Assembly (NCBI RefSeq): GCF_036188265.1
Contig: NZ_CP108093.1
Coordinates: 4,980,001-5,044,000 of the forward strand
DNA: 64,000 bases
Reading direction: 5' to 3'
Source: Streptomyces sp. NBC_00247
GTDB lineage: Bacteria; Actinomycetota; Actinomycetes; Streptomycetales; Streptomycetaceae
This document shows positions 32,155 to 40,977 of the stretch, piece by piece. The position numbers and the translations under genes are program-made. The stretch's first letter is position 1. Each line of letters opens with the position of its first letter. The notes below the pieces were generated by a model. That model ran no database searches, was not told the DNA's origin, and saw only the letters and a list, made by a program, of their open reading frames with translations.

Positions 32155-32690
32155 CGGCCACCGCCGAGTCGGCCGGCCCCATACCCGGCCCCGAACCCAT
32201 ACCCGGCCCCGAACCCGTACCCGGCTCCGGGGCGGTCCGCGCCGAGGGGCCGCTGCCCTTCTTCGTCTACGGCACCCTGCGGCCCGGCGAGTACAACCAC
32301 GACCGGTACGTCCGGGGCCTCGACGTCCGGGAGCAGCCGGCGCTGCTGCACGGCGGGGCGCTCTACGACGGCCCCGGGTACCCCTTCGCCACCGACGGGG
32401 ACGGCACGGTCCACGGGGCGCTGATCACCGCCGCGCCCGAGGAGTACGGCGGGCTGCTCGCCGCCCTGGACCGGCTGGAGACGTACCTGGGCCCGGAAGA
32501 CCCCCGCAACCTCTACGAACGGGTCGCCCGGGACGTCGAGGTGCCCGGCTCCGGGACCGTCCGCGCCTGGGTCTACCTCGCGGCCTCGGCCGTCCTGCGC
32601 ACGCTGCGCGCGAGCGGCCCGCGCATCCCGGGCGGCGACTGGCTGGACCACCGCCCTCCTCGCCCCGCCCCGGACCGGCGCACGCCGTGA
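32151..32690 (+). CDS. Gamma-glutamylcyclotransferase-like (AIG2/GGCT) protein
   Basis: A 179-residue protein from GTG 32151. After a low-complexity leader made of GPEPIPGPEPVPG repeats, the GGCT fold shows the substrate loop FFVYGTLRPGEYNH and acidic residue in LDRLETYLGPEDP. Bacterial members act on gamma-glutamyl or related amide compounds; the exact substrate is unknown. It is translationally coupled to cutA. Confidence 0.88.
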   Translation: MTATAESAGPIPGPEPIPGPEPVPGSGAVRAEGPLPFFVYGTLRPGEYNHDRYVRGLDVREQPALLHGGALYDGPGYPFATDGDGTVHGALITAAPEEYGGLLAALDRLETYLGPEDPRNLYERVARDVEVPGSGTVRAWVYLAASAVLRTLRASGPRIPGGDWLDHRPPRPAPDRRTP

Positions 32691-32817
32691 GCGCGCCGCG
32701 CACGCACCGGGGGAGGGGCGTGTGCGGGACGTGAGGGGTCGCGCGGCGCTGTGAGGGGACCATGGAGGAGTGTTGCGGGTGAGGCAGTACCCATGACCCG
32801 CCGATGAAAGGTTCCCC

Positions 32818-33279
32818 ATGCATCGACTCGTCGCGCAGCTCTGGCGGCTCATACGCGGTCCCCTCCAGTGGCGGGTCCTGTGGCTCGCGCACGCCAAGTT
32901 CAACGTGGGAGTCACCGGGGTCGTCCGGAACGACGCCGGTCAAGTCCTCTTGCTGAAGCACCGGTTGTGGGCCGCGCAGCACCCCTGGGGGCTGCCGACC
33001 GGCTTCGCCGTCAAGGGCGAGGAGTTCCCGCTCACGGTGGTCCGCGAGGTGAAGGAGGAGACCGGGCTCGACGTGGAGCCGGGGCGCCTGGTGCGGCTGA
33101 AGAGCGGCTACCGGCTCCGCCTCGAAGTGGCCTACGAGGCGCGGCTCGTCGGCGGAACTCTGAAGATCGACGACTTCGAGATCCTGGAGGCGAGGTGGTT
33201 CGACGTGGACGCGCTTCCCGCGGCGATGCAGGAGTCCCACCGGGAGCTCGTCCGGGGCGCCGGCGACGACGCGCTCTGA
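32818..33279 (+). CDS. NUDIX hydrolase
   Basis: A 153-residue protein whose Nudix box matches GX5EX7REUXEEXGU in full: GFAVKGEE..., REVKEETGL. It hydrolyses a nucleoside-diphosphate-linked compound with Mg2+. The N-terminal helix is somewhat hydrophobic and basic (LWRLIRGPLQWRVLWLAHAKF), suggesting membrane association or an oxidised-nucleotide or CoA-type specificity that cannot be resolved here. Confidence 0.92.
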   Translation: MHRLVAQLWRLIRGPLQWRVLWLAHAKFNVGVTGVVRNDAGQVLLLKHRLWAAQHPWGLPTGFAVKGEEFPLTVVREVKEETGLDVEPGRLVRLKSGYRLRLEVAYEARLVGGTLKIDDFEILEARWFDVDALPAAMQESHRELVRGAGDDAL

Positions 33280-33306
33280 GGTCGCGGGGCGGGGAGGTCG
33301 GGTGTC

Positions 33307-34017
33307 TCACTCCCCGGTCTCGGTCGCGTTCCACTTCCGCCACGCGTGAACCGTGCTGGACGCGTCGGGGTGTTCGAGGGCCCAGAGCACGTACCCGGCG
33401 TTCCGCCGCGCCCAAGGCGTGTCCGACCCGGCGACGGCTTCCAGTCTGGCGCGCAGATCCGCACTGTCCACGGCCCGGGCGACACGGACGTACTCGCGGT
33501 CCTTGCAGCGGTACGGCCTTTGGACGACGACCTCCACGAGGTCGGTCAGCTTCGACCTGACCGTTTCACCGTGGCCGGCGACAGCCAGGCCCCGCAGGAG
33601 GCCCTGCTTCGTGCCCCAGTCCTTGGCGTGCCGGGTCCAGTCCCTTGGATACCTGGCCTCCCACTCGAGGAAGAGCAACGCGTAGGGCAGCCCCGGCCAT
33701 GCTCTGATGTCGCCGGACGGGCGATGCCACACCGCGTGGGGCAGCGAGTGGCTCCGGGCTTCGTCGTACGCCCCCTGCGCCCGCAGGCGGGCCCGCTGCC
33801 GCCATGGCATCCATCGCCCGAACCGTGCCGTCGAGCGCCACGTCGCGTACATCCGGTCGCGGGCCCTGTCCGTAGCTCTCCGGGTGTCGGCGCACAGGGC
33901 TGCCGCCGCGCTCCGTTCGCCGGGATCGTCGGCCGTCAATCCGGATGCCCAGCCCAACCGCTCTTCCCAGCGGCGCATTTCGGCATCGTCGGCAGCTCCG
34001 GCATCAGGCGGTGTCAT
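33307..34017 (-). CDS. Hypothetical protein
   Basis: A 236-residue soluble protein that I do not recognise. It is rich in Trp and Arg, mainly helical, with segments such as MYATWRSTARFGRWMPWRQRARL and LPYALLFLEWEARYPRDW. There is no signal peptide, membrane helix or catalytic motif. Codon use looks normal for the region. It is convergent with the NUDIX gene. Confidence 0.65.
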   Translation of the reverse strand: MTPPDAGAADDAEMRRWEERLGWASGLTADDPGERSAAAALCADTRRATDRARDRMYATWRSTARFGRWMPWRQRARLRAQGAYDEARSHSLPHAVWHRPSGDIRAWPGLPYALLFLEWEARYPRDWTRHAKDWGTKQGLLRGLAVAGHGETVRSKLTDLVEVVVQRPYRCKDREYVRVARAVDSADLRARLEAVAGSDTPWARRNAGYVLWALEHPDASSTVHAWRKWNATETGE

Positions 34018-34112
34018 GGGGGAGATCTTCCCCCCGGGCGCAGACCGGCCCGCCCCTCCGCCCTCACAGGGAATCCTCAGTCGACCAAAATGTTGGCGAT
34101 ATCGCTGGGAAT

Positions 34113-34124
34113 ATTGTCAACAAT
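34113..34124. promoter_or_regulatory. Candidate operator ATTGT-CA-ACAAT before the tannase-like gene
   Basis: A 5-bp inverted repeat in an AT-rich patch about 95 bases before the start. The shape is like operators of FCD-type GntR regulators (ATTGTnnACAAT). No regulator gene is adjacent. Confidence 0.35.
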
Positions 34125-34218
34125 CCCGTAGCGTGCGTCCCGCTTCGGCCCTGAGGCCGGAGTTCCGACGAAGTGCCCTGTGCGCGAACGCACTTGGCGC
34201 TCGACGAGGGGAGACCCC

Positions 34219-36033
34219 ATGCAGCGGATCTCGGCGCCCAACGGGTGCGAAGCGCCCGAACACTCCACCGCCGTACGGAAGACACGGCGTTCCGTATCCC
34301 GTAAGAACCTCCTGAGGGGCGTCGCGGTCGCGGGCTCGCTCGCCCTCACGGCTCTCGCCGTACCGTCCTCCTTCGCGGCGGCCGGCAAAGGCGCCCCGGC
34401 CCAGGCCTCGAAGCGGGCCCATGCCGTGGACGCGGAGGACGCCGCCCTGGCCTTCGACTCCGCCGCCTACACGACGATCACCGTCACCGTCGACGGCCAA
34501 CCGATGAACGTGCGTTGGTACAAGGAGATCTGCTACGTCGCGAAGCCCGTCGAGGCGGCGGCGCAGCAGTCCGGCGGGTTCGGGAACACCACCATCTCCA
34601 ACACCGCATGCGGCTACCAGGCCATGAACGTGTTCGTCCCCGAGAGCGCCTTCGGCAACCAGCGCGCGCCGATCTACTTCGCCGTGAACAACAGCGGCTG
34701 GATGGCCAGTTACATCAAGGCGAGCGTCACCGGCGGCGCCTCCTACAACAGCGCGACGAGCAACGTCGGCGCCGCGCTGAAGGCCGGGTACGTCTTCGCC
34801 GACGTCGCCAACCGCAGCCGCGGGCTGCTCGGTGCCGACGGTACGGCCCCCGGCAAGGCCCCCGCCGCGGTGGTCGACGCCAAGGCGGCCGTGCGCTACC
34901 TGCGCCTCAACGACGCCGCCATGCCCGGCAGCGCCGAACGCATCGTCATCAACGGCACCAGCGGCGGCGGCGCGTTGGTGTCGATCCTGGGCGCCTCCGG
35001 CAACAGCGCCGAGTACGACCCCTACCTCGCCGAGATCGGCGCCGCCGGCATCGACGCGAAGGGCCGCAGCACCCTGCGCGACGACGTCTTCGCCGTCAAC
35101 GCGTACTGCCCGATCACCGACCTGGGCAACGCCGACAAGGCGTACGAGTGGCTGTACGACATCCTCGACACCCGCGCGGACACCGGCCAGAACCCGTCCC
35201 CCGAGGACGCCGCCGCGATCGCCGCGCAGTTCCCCGCGTACGAGAAGAGCCTCGGGCTCCGCAACCCGGACGGCTCGAAGCTCACCGCCGCCAACATGAT
35301 CGACACCATCAGGAAGGAACTCGTCCGCTCTGCCGAGACCTACCTGAAGGCCGATCCGGCGAACGCGATTCCCGCCCTCGGCTCCACCTTCGACCTCCAG
35401 TCCGGCGGCGGCTTCCCCGGCGGCACGCCCACCACCAAGTCGTACGTCAACGACTGGATCGACGTCGACACCGCCACCCGCACGGTGCGCTCGGTCGACA
35501 TGAAGAAGTACCTCGCGTTCGTCGTCGCCCAGGCCACCCTGAAGACGACCCCCGCCTTCGACGCCGTGGGCGTCAACGGCAACACCACCAGCGGCACGGA
35601 GACCAACCTCTTCGGCCCGGCGACGCAGAAGTACATGAACTACACCCAGTACAGCTGGGACCACAACGACGTCCCCGGCGACGGCAGCGGGATCGACGAC
35701 ACCGGCCTGACCTGGGCCCAGTACACCGCCAAGCGCTCCACCACCGTGGACGACCAGATCCACCTCATCGACCCGATGGACTTCATCGGCACCGGCGCCG
35801 ACACCGCCGCCCACTGGTACGTCCGCGCCGGCACCCGCGACCGGGACACCGCGTTCACCGTCTCGCTCAACCTCGACCGGGCGCTCGAAGCGGACAAGCA
35901 GGTCGAGGACGTCGACTACCGGCTCGCCTGGAACCAGCCGCACGCCGGGAACTACGACGTACCCGAGGCCATGGCCTGGATCGCCAAGGTCGTCCGCAAG
36001 GCGGGGGACCCGCTGGGCGCCGGTCGCCGCTGA
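34219..36033 (+). CDS. Secreted subtype-B tannase-like alpha/beta hydrolase
   Basis: A 604-residue secreted hydrolase from ATG 34219 (GAGGGGAG upstream). The signal peptide contains twin Arg (RRSVSRKNLLRG) and a hydrophobic core ending SSFAAAG, so Tat export is likely. The nucleophile elbow is NGTSGGGALVS (Ser in GTSGG), followed by an inserted lid; the catalytic His is probably in NQPHAGNYD near the C-terminus. The overall pattern, including YICYV-like WYKEICYVAKP and DVANRSRG, fits subtype B tannases/feruloyl-esterase relatives acting on gallate or phenolic esters. Substrate is inferred from family only. Confidence 0.85.
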   Translation: MQRISAPNGCEAPEHSTAVRKTRRSVSRKNLLRGVAVAGSLALTALAVPSSFAAAGKGAPAQASKRAHAVDAEDAALAFDSAAYTTITVTVDGQPMNVRWYKEICYVAKPVEAAAQQSGGFGNTTISNTACGYQAMNVFVPESAFGNQRAPIYFAVNNSGWMASYIKASVTGGASYNSATSNVGAALKAGYVFADVANRSRGLLGADGTAPGKAPAAVVDAKAAVRYLRLNDAAMPGSAERIVINGTSGGGALVSILGASGNSAEYDPYLAEIGAAGIDAKGRSTLRDDVFAVNAYCPITDLGNADKAYEWLYDILDTRADTGQNPSPEDAAAIAAQFPAYEKSLGLRNPDGSKLTAANMIDTIRKELVRSAETYLKADPANAIPALGSTFDLQSGGGFPGGTPTTKSYVNDWIDVDTATRTVRSVDMKKYLAFVVAQATLKTTPAFDAVGVNGNTTSGTETNLFGPATQKYMNYTQYSWDHNDVPGDGSGIDDTGLTWAQYTAKRSTTVDDQIHLIDPMDFIGTGADTAAHWYVRAGTRDRDTAFTVSLNLDRALEADKQVEDVDYRLAWNQPHAGNYDVPEAMAWIAKVVRKAGDPLGAGRR

Positions 36034-36041
36034 CGGAGCCT

Positions 36042-36082
36042 GGCCGTCGCGGACGGGCGTGCACCCCTCGTCCGCGACGGCC
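36042..36082. terminator. Bidirectional terminator after the tannase-like gene
   Basis: A perfect 14-bp stem (36042-36055 with 36069-36082) and 13-base loop between convergent genes. Confidence 0.8.
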
Positions 36083-36153
36083 GACCGTGCCGGGCACCGC
36101 CCACGGCATGTTCTGAGAGCTGTGCCGCCCGCCCTCAGGGCCTGTCGTCCGGA

Positions 36154-37089
36154 TCACAGGACCCGGAAGGTTCGCCGGTAGGCGCCCGGGGTCGTACCCG
36201 TCCGGGCGCGGAAACGGCGGCGCAAGTTGACCGCGGAACTGAGGCCGACACGGGCCGCTACCGCCTCGACCGGCAGGTCCGTCTCCTCCAGCAGGGTGCG
36301 CGCCGCGTCTATCCGGCGGGAGAGCAACCACGTACCCGGGCTCGTGCCGAGCCGGTCCGCGAAGCGCCGGGCCAGGGTGCGGGGCGATACGCCGAGGTGA
36401 GCGGCCAGATCGTCCACCGATATCGGTGTGCCGAGGCGCTCGTCGGCCCATTCGAGCAGGCCGTCGAGCGCATCCCCGGGTGGCGCGGGCGTCGCGTACC
36501 GCGCTCGGCCGCCCTCGCGGTGCGGCGGCATCATCATGTGCCGCGCGAGCAGGGCGGCGTACGGGGCCCCGTGGTCCTTCCGGACCAGCCGCAGGCACAG
36601 GTCGAGCCCGGCGCCAGCGCCGGCGCTGGTGGCGACATCACCGTGATCCACGTAGAGCCTGTCCGGCTCCACGCGCACCAGGGGAAACTCACGGCGCAAC
36701 TGCTCGGCGCGCGCCCAGTGCGTGGTGGCCGAACGGCCGTCCAGCAGCCCGGTGCGAGCCAGCGCGAACACCCCTGAGCAGATCGTCACCAGACGGGCCC
36801 CGCGCGCGTGCGCCCGCACCAGCGCCCGGCGCACGACGTCGGAGAGGGACTCCTCCACAGGCAGCCAGCCCGGGATGATCACGGTGTCCGCGGCCTGGAG
36901 CGCCGACAACCCGTTCGACACGGATATCGCGTACCCAGCCGTGGTCGGCACCGGGCCCGGTGTCTCCGTGCACGTCTCGAATGCGTAGTACTGCGGTAGG
37001 CCCGACCGCTCCGTGCCGAAGACCTCGACGGCGCAGCCGAGTTCAAACGTCGACTGCACGGGTCGCACCAAAACCACCACGCGATGCAT
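36154..37089 (-). CDS. GlxA-type regulator: DJ-1/PfpI domain plus AraC helix-turn-helix
   Basis: A 311-residue protein from ATG 37089; the 78-residue upstream extension is not protein-like. The N-terminal class I glutamine-amidotransferase-like domain carries TICSGVFALARTGLLDGR, with Cys at the nucleophile elbow. The C-terminal AraC domain shows two helix-turn-helix units (ISVDDLAAHLGVSPRTLARRF and LPVEAVAARVGLSSAVNLRRRF). It is divergent from a cupin gene 71 bases away, which it probably regulates. Confidence 0.92.
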   Translation of the reverse strand: MHRVVVLVRPVQSTFELGCAVEVFGTERSGLPQYYAFETCTETPGPVPTTAGYAISVSNGLSALQAADTVIIPGWLPVEESLSDVVRRALVRAHARGARLVTICSGVFALARTGLLDGRSATTHWARAEQLRREFPLVRVEPDRLYVDHGDVATSAGAGAGLDLCLRLVRKDHGAPYAALLARHMMMPPHREGGRARYATPAPPGDALDGLLEWADERLGTPISVDDLAAHLGVSPRTLARRFADRLGTSPGTWLLSRRIDAARTLLEETDLPVEAVAARVGLSSAVNLRRRFRARTGTTPGAYRRTFRVL

Positions 37090-37160
37090 GGCAGGAAAGT
37101 ACCCCACCGTGTCCACCGGGGCTCTGTCTTCGCACCGCCCGGCACGGCACCGTTGCAGGC

Positions 37161-37496
37161 ATGCATCCTGAGATCCTCGCGCAGGAGGGCTACACCTCCG
37201 CCTCAGTCGACGAATCCCCGGTCCGTGAGCTCTTCCCAGGCATCCGGTTGCGCCCCCTCTGGCGAGGGCAGGATGGTGCGCACGCCAATGTGCTGGAGAT
37301 GGAAGCGGGGACCTCATGGCCACGACGTGACGTCCACGAACCCGGCCCGGAGGAGGTCTACGTGCTCAGCGGCACCTTCAACGACGGAGCACGCGACTAT
37401 CCGGCGGGCACGTTCCTGCATGCCCCGGCCGGCTCGTGGCACCTGCCCTCGACCACCAGCGGCTGCACGCTGTTCCTCTTCTATCCGGAGGGCTGA
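37161..37496 (+). CDS. Cupin-domain protein (ChrR-like)
   Basis: A 111-residue single cupin. The metal-binding motif is seen as RDVHEPGPEEVYVLSGTFNDG, followed by the second strand pair YPAGTFLHAPAGSWHLPSTTSGC. This form resembles the ChrR anti-sigma cupin domain (cupin_7), which binds zinc. It is divergent from the GlxA-type regulator. The function may be sensing or detoxification; not determined. Confidence 0.85.
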   Translation: MHPEILAQEGYTSASVDESPVRELFPGIRLRPLWRGQDGAHANVLEMEAGTSWPRRDVHEPGPEEVYVLSGTFNDGARDYPAGTFLHAPAGSWHLPSTTSGCTLFLFYPEG

Positions 37497-37657
37497 ATGC
37501 TCACCCGCAGTCTGCCTCCGGCCTACGACGAGAGGGCCAGGTCCACCACACCACCGTCACCCCGCAGTGATCAGTCTCTGGCTCCGCCCGTGAGTCAGCG
37601 TGTTCGCAGGCCGGGAAACGCGTTGTCGTGCCGTGGTCGCTGTCGCATGCTCGGTCT

Positions 37658-38173
37658 GTGACTGCCGAAAACGACCACACCGGAACGCCCCTCACGCTGT
37701 CAGTGCGGGTGCGCGATCTTCTGCCGGGAGACCTCCCGGCCTGTACCTGGTCGGGTTCGGCTCTCCATCTCCGCCACGTGGAAAAGGAGTTGGCCCGCGC
37801 GGTGGCGGGTGAGGTGGACTACCTGGCCGTCTGTACTCCGGCGGATCTGCCGGTGGCGATCGGCGGCATCGACTACCAGGTCTCCGAGGGCGCCGGAACC
37901 CTGTGGCAGTTCGCCGTCCTGCCGGCACTGCAGTCCTGCGGCTTGGGCACCCTGCTCGTCCGGGCCGCAGAACAACGGGTCCGGGACCGTGGGCTGCACA
38001 GGGCCGAACTCGCCGTTGAGGAGGACAACCCCCGGGCACGAGCCCTGTACGAGCGTCTGGGCTACGTCGCCTACGGCCGGGAGGCGGACGCTTGGGACGA
38101 GGAAGGGCCAGACGGGACGATCCGCCGCCACGAGACGATGTGCCTCCTCATGCGGAAAGACCTGTTGACGTGA
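37658..38173 (+). CDS. GNAT-family N-acetyltransferase
   Basis: A 171-residue protein from GTG 37658 (an ATG at 37628 would add ten residues without a ribosome site). The acetyl-CoA motif A is LWQFAVLPALQSCGLGTLLVRAAEQRVRDRG, with QSCGLG in place of the usual Q/RxxGxG/A, and motif B follows in NPRARALYERLGYVAYGRE. The substrate is unknown. Confidence 0.9.
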   Translation: MTAENDHTGTPLTLSVRVRDLLPGDLPACTWSGSALHLRHVEKELARAVAGEVDYLAVCTPADLPVAIGGIDYQVSEGAGTLWQFAVLPALQSCGLGTLLVRAAEQRVRDRGLHRAELAVEEDNPRARALYERLGYVAYGREADAWDEEGPDGTIRRHETMCLLMRKDLLT

Positions 38174-38358
38174 CCCCGGTAGCTGCTCGAAGCGGGGCGC
38201 GCGATGTGGCGTCGCACGCCCGGCGGTCGAGGGACCGGCGTCGGTCGGCGGACGGACCTCGTGGCCCTCGTGACCCCGACCCCCGCCACGATCCTCCGGC
38301 CACCGCCCCGGCCCCGGATCCGCCGGACGAAGCGGGCGGCCCAGCTGCGTGCCGCACG

Positions 38359-38433
38359 TCAGACGGTGCCGAGGTCCCCGGCCTTGAGGCCTGCCAGGAA
38401 TGCGGTGAACGAGGTGGCGGAGATGTCGAGTAC
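38359..38433 (-). pseudogene. 3' half of a DUF397 gene cut by the Tn3 insertion
   Basis: Reading minus-strand, PVLDISATSFTAFLAGLKAGDLGTV and a stop match the end of the intact DUF397 protein at 45174. The 5' half lies at 44799-44941; joining the halves across the 5-bp duplication restores SKHTSGPVLDISATSF. Confidence 0.9.
38429..38433. repeat. Target-site duplication AGTAC (left copy)
   Basis: AGTAC directly precedes the left inverted repeat, and the same five bases follow the right one at 44799-44803. Five-base duplications are typical of Tn3-family insertion. Confidence 0.92.
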
Positions 38434-38471
38434 GGGGTCTGAGGAACATCTGTGTCAGATCGTGCGCTAAG
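38434..38471 (+). repeat. Left terminal inverted repeat of the Tn3 element
   Basis: 38 bases beginning GGGGTCTGAGGAACATC. It pairs with 44761-44798, differing at positions 5 and 18 only. Confidence 0.93.
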
Positions 38472-38533
38472 CGTTCGTTGATCCTGGTGGGCGGCTGACG
38501 GAGCATCGGCTGTGGGGCCGGTCTGAAGTCGTT

Positions 38534-38626
38534 CCACGGATAACGCCCTATTATCTGTGGGAGATTGGTTCGTTACCTGCGGTGACGTCCGCCGGGCTGT
38601 ACATGAAGCGGCCCTGTTATCCGTGG
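38534..38626. promoter_or_regulatory. Recombinase core site (resolution site) of the transposon
   Basis: CCACGGATAA (38534-38543) and TTATCTGTGG (38551-38560) are inverted around a 7-base centre, and a further TTATCCGTGG stands at 38617-38626. An inverted core plus extra directly repeated arm is the layout of TnpI-type internal recombination sites. It sits just before the recombinase gene. Confidence 0.7.
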
Positions 38627-38639
38627 CAAGGGGGAAGCG

Positions 38640-39411
38640 GTGCCCACTGTCGTACAACTGCCGGCAGGGAAGGCGTTGACCGTCCGGGCGACGGCTGACG
38701 CCTTCCTCGGCTCGCTCCGCAATCCGAATACCGTCCGCAGCTACGGAGTCGGCGTCGGCAAGACAGCCGAGCAGATCGGGGAGGCTCGCCCGCTGAGGTC
38801 GGTCGCGGACGACGAGATCGGCGAGGCCCTGGAACTGCTGTGGGGCGCCGCGGCGGTCGCTGTATGAGACCGCCGCCCGCACGGAGGAGGTCCTCGGCGT
38901 GAACATCGAGGACCTGGACCTCGGTGGCCGCCGCTGTTCGGTCAAGGCCAAGGGCGCCCGGAGCAAGGCCCGACGCCGGGGCCAGGCCCGTGAGGACTTC
39001 GTGCTGGAGACCGTTTACTGGGACGCTGGTACAGCCCGGCTTCTGCCCCGCCTGCTGCGTGGCCGTTCCCGGGGCCCGGTGTTCGTCACCCACCGCCGCC
39101 CCGGTCCGGGGAAGGTCGTCAACCCGCGTGACGTATGCCCGGACACCGGTCTGGCCCGCCTCTCCTACGGCCAGGCCCGTGCACTGCTGGATGAGCACAC
39201 GGCTGTGCGGGGGCCCGGTACCGGCTGGGACTTGCACGAGTACCGCCATTCCGCTCTGACCCATCTGGGGGAGCAGGGGGCGTCGCTGCTGATGCTGATG
39301 GCGAAGTCGAGGCACAAGAAGCCGGAGAACGTGCGCCGATACTTCAAGCCCTCTGCAGAGGCAATCGCGGAACTGACCAGTCTGCTCGCCCCGGGAGGCA
39401 GCAGCGGATGA
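38640..39411 (+). pseudogene. Decayed tyrosine recombinase of the transposon
   Basis: The first frame (38640-38867) gives the N-terminal arm-binding part (FLGSLRNPNTVRSYGVGVGKTAEQI) and stops. The second frame, open from about 38853, continues LYETAARTEEVLGVNIEDLDLGG through 39411 with the catalytic box: Arg in AARTEEVL, HEYRHSALTHLG, SRHKKPENVRRYF with Tyr. The ~100-residue segment that normally joins them is missing, and the frames do not match. So an internal deletion with a frameshift has probably inactivated it. An internal start near 38899 would lack the catalytic Arg. Confidence 0.8.
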
Positions 39412-39448
39412 AGCTGCGCCACCGAACCGTCACGGCACGGTGTTCATG

Positions 39449-39506
39449 ACCAGCACCTGCGGGGGCCGGAACGGGGAACCCCGTTCCGGCCCCCGCAGGT
39501 GCTGGT
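39449..39506. terminator. 28-bp perfect inverted repeat, two-base loop
   Basis: Arms 39449-39476 and 39479-39506 are exact complements separated by AA. It lies between the convergent recombinase and monooxygenase genes inside the transposon. A bidirectional terminator is the simplest reading; the length and perfection are exceptional. Confidence 0.75.
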
Positions 39507-39559
39507 GGCTCGGCTGCTCATGCCTGCAAACTCTGTTTACTCGGCCAGGAGATGGAGGC

Positions 39560-40741
39560 TCAGTTCAAGCCGGTGAGGAACTCACCGAAGAGCCGGTTGG
39601 CGGTCTCGGAGTCGTAGAGGCGTTCGAACTCGGCGCGTGCGAGGCTGCGCCGGAACTCGCCGTGGTAGGAGACGTCTCCCGCGTCGTGCATGAGGTCGGT
39701 GAACCATGCGGCGTACGCCTGGTAGTTCCACACGTGCTTCAGGCAGGTGGCGGAGTACGCCTCCAGCGGGCCCGCGTCCTGCTCCTTGACCTGCTTCAGG
39801 ACGGCTGTGGCGAACACGTCGGCGTCGTGCAGCGCCAGGTTCATGCCCTTGGCGCTCATGGGCGGCACGATGTGCGCGGCGTCACCGAGCAGGTACAGGC
39901 GGCCGTAGCTCATCGGGTCGTAGACCACGCTGCGCAGCGGCACCAGCGTCTTGCTGGTGATGGGTCCCTTCGCGGTGACCGGTTCGCCGAAGCGTGCCTC
40001 GATCTCTTCCCAGATCCGGTCGTCCGTCCACTCCTCGACGGCGGTGTCCAGCGGGCACTGGAGGTAGAAGCGGCTGGCCTGGGGGCCGCGGGCGAACTGG
40101 CCGGCGAATCCCCGGTCGTGGATCGCCATCATGGACTGGTGGTTGGCGGGGGCGTCGGCCAGGACGGTCAGCCAGGCGTACCCGTACTCGTGGGACTGGC
40201 GGGTGAGTACGTTGTCGGGGATGCTCGCCCGGCTGACGCCGTGGTCTCCGTCGCAGCCGGCGATGAAGTCGCAGGTGATGGTCCGCGTCACGCCCGTGCT
40301 GTCGCGGTAGCGCACCTGGGGCCGGGGGCCGGTGAGGTCCTCCAGTTCGACGTCCTCGGCTTCGAAGCGGAGGTCGCCGCCGTCGCTGACGAAGACGTCG
40401 ATGAGGTTGCGCACGAGGACCTGCTGGGGGCAGAAGCGTCCGTCGACGTGGTCGTCGGTCACGTACCGGAAGGGTCGCGTCTCGCCGTCGACGCGGAAGT
40501 TCAGCACCGGCGCGAAGGGGGCGCCGTCGAGGACCCGGTCCTCCAGGCCCCACTCGCGGAACATGCGCGCGGCCCTGGGGTCGATGACCCCCGCGCGCTG
40601 GCGCTGCTCGACGTATTCGCGGCTGTGCCGCTCCAGTACCACGCAGTCGATCCCGCTGCGCAGGAGGAAGTTGCCGAGGGCGAGCCCGGCGACACCCGAG
40701 CCCACGATCACGACAGTGGTGTTCTCGTCCGTTACGGACAT
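39560..40741 (-). CDS. pobA: 4-hydroxybenzoate 3-monooxygenase-like flavoprotein
   Basis: A 393-residue class A FAD monooxygenase from ATG 40741 (AGGAG upstream), the usual PobA length. Motifs: VIVGSGVAGLALGNFL (FAD binding), ERHSREYVEQRQRAGVID (the PobA-type substrate/FAD stretch), AGCDGDHGVSR (DG motif) and GDAAHIVPPMSAKGMNL (GD motif). It should hydroxylate 4-hydroxybenzoate to protocatechuate with NADPH, or a close aromatic acid. It is transposon cargo, divergent from a TetR regulator with a multi-site operator between them. Confidence 0.88.
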   Translation of the reverse strand: MSVTDENTTVVIVGSGVAGLALGNFLLRSGIDCVVLERHSREYVEQRQRAGVIDPRAARMFREWGLEDRVLDGAPFAPVLNFRVDGETRPFRYVTDDHVDGRFCPQQVLVRNLIDVFVSDGGDLRFEAEDVELEDLTGPRPQVRYRDSTGVTRTITCDFIAGCDGDHGVSRASIPDNVLTRQSHEYGYAWLTVLADAPANHQSMMAIHDRGFAGQFARGPQASRFYLQCPLDTAVEEWTDDRIWEEIEARFGEPVTAKGPITSKTLVPLRSVVYDPMSYGRLYLLGDAAHIVPPMSAKGMNLALHDADVFATAVLKQVKEQDAGPLEAYSATCLKHVWNYQAYAAWFTDLMHDAGDVSYHGEFRRSLARAEFERLYDSETANRLFGEFLTGLN

Positions 40742-40928
40742 GGTTGGTTCTCCTTGTGTTTTCTGCTGGCCCGTGGGGAGGGCCGTTGCCACGCCGGCGC
40801 CCTGAGGGCCTGCGGTTGGGAGGGCTGTGCGCTCATCGGCCCGTTCTGTTCAGGGCGCTCGTCGGACATGGGGCGTCCCGCGCGTTTGGCACAGCGGGGC
40901 GAAACCCCCTACCCTTAAGCGAAGTCTC

Positions 40929-40958
40929 CACTACGCATCATACGTAGTGTCCACTACG
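40929..40958. promoter_or_regulatory. Triple half-site operator between pobA-like and tetR
   Basis: CACTACG (40929-40935), CGTAGTG (40943-40949) and CACTACG (40952-40958) form an inverted pair with a 7-base centre plus a third, closely spaced half-site. Position between divergent starts suggests control of both genes by the TetR protein. Confidence 0.7.
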
Positions 40959-40977
40959 TTTGCAAAAGGGGTCGGTT

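Noticed and set aside
34113..34124. -35 element TTGTCA within the palindrome
   Set aside because: No -10 hexamer is found at 16-19 bases; kept only as a possible operator.
38899..39411. Stand-alone recombinase gene
   Set aside because: It lacks the catalytic Arg segment that lies upstream in the same frame, and the N-terminal half is in another frame; treated as part of a pseudogene.
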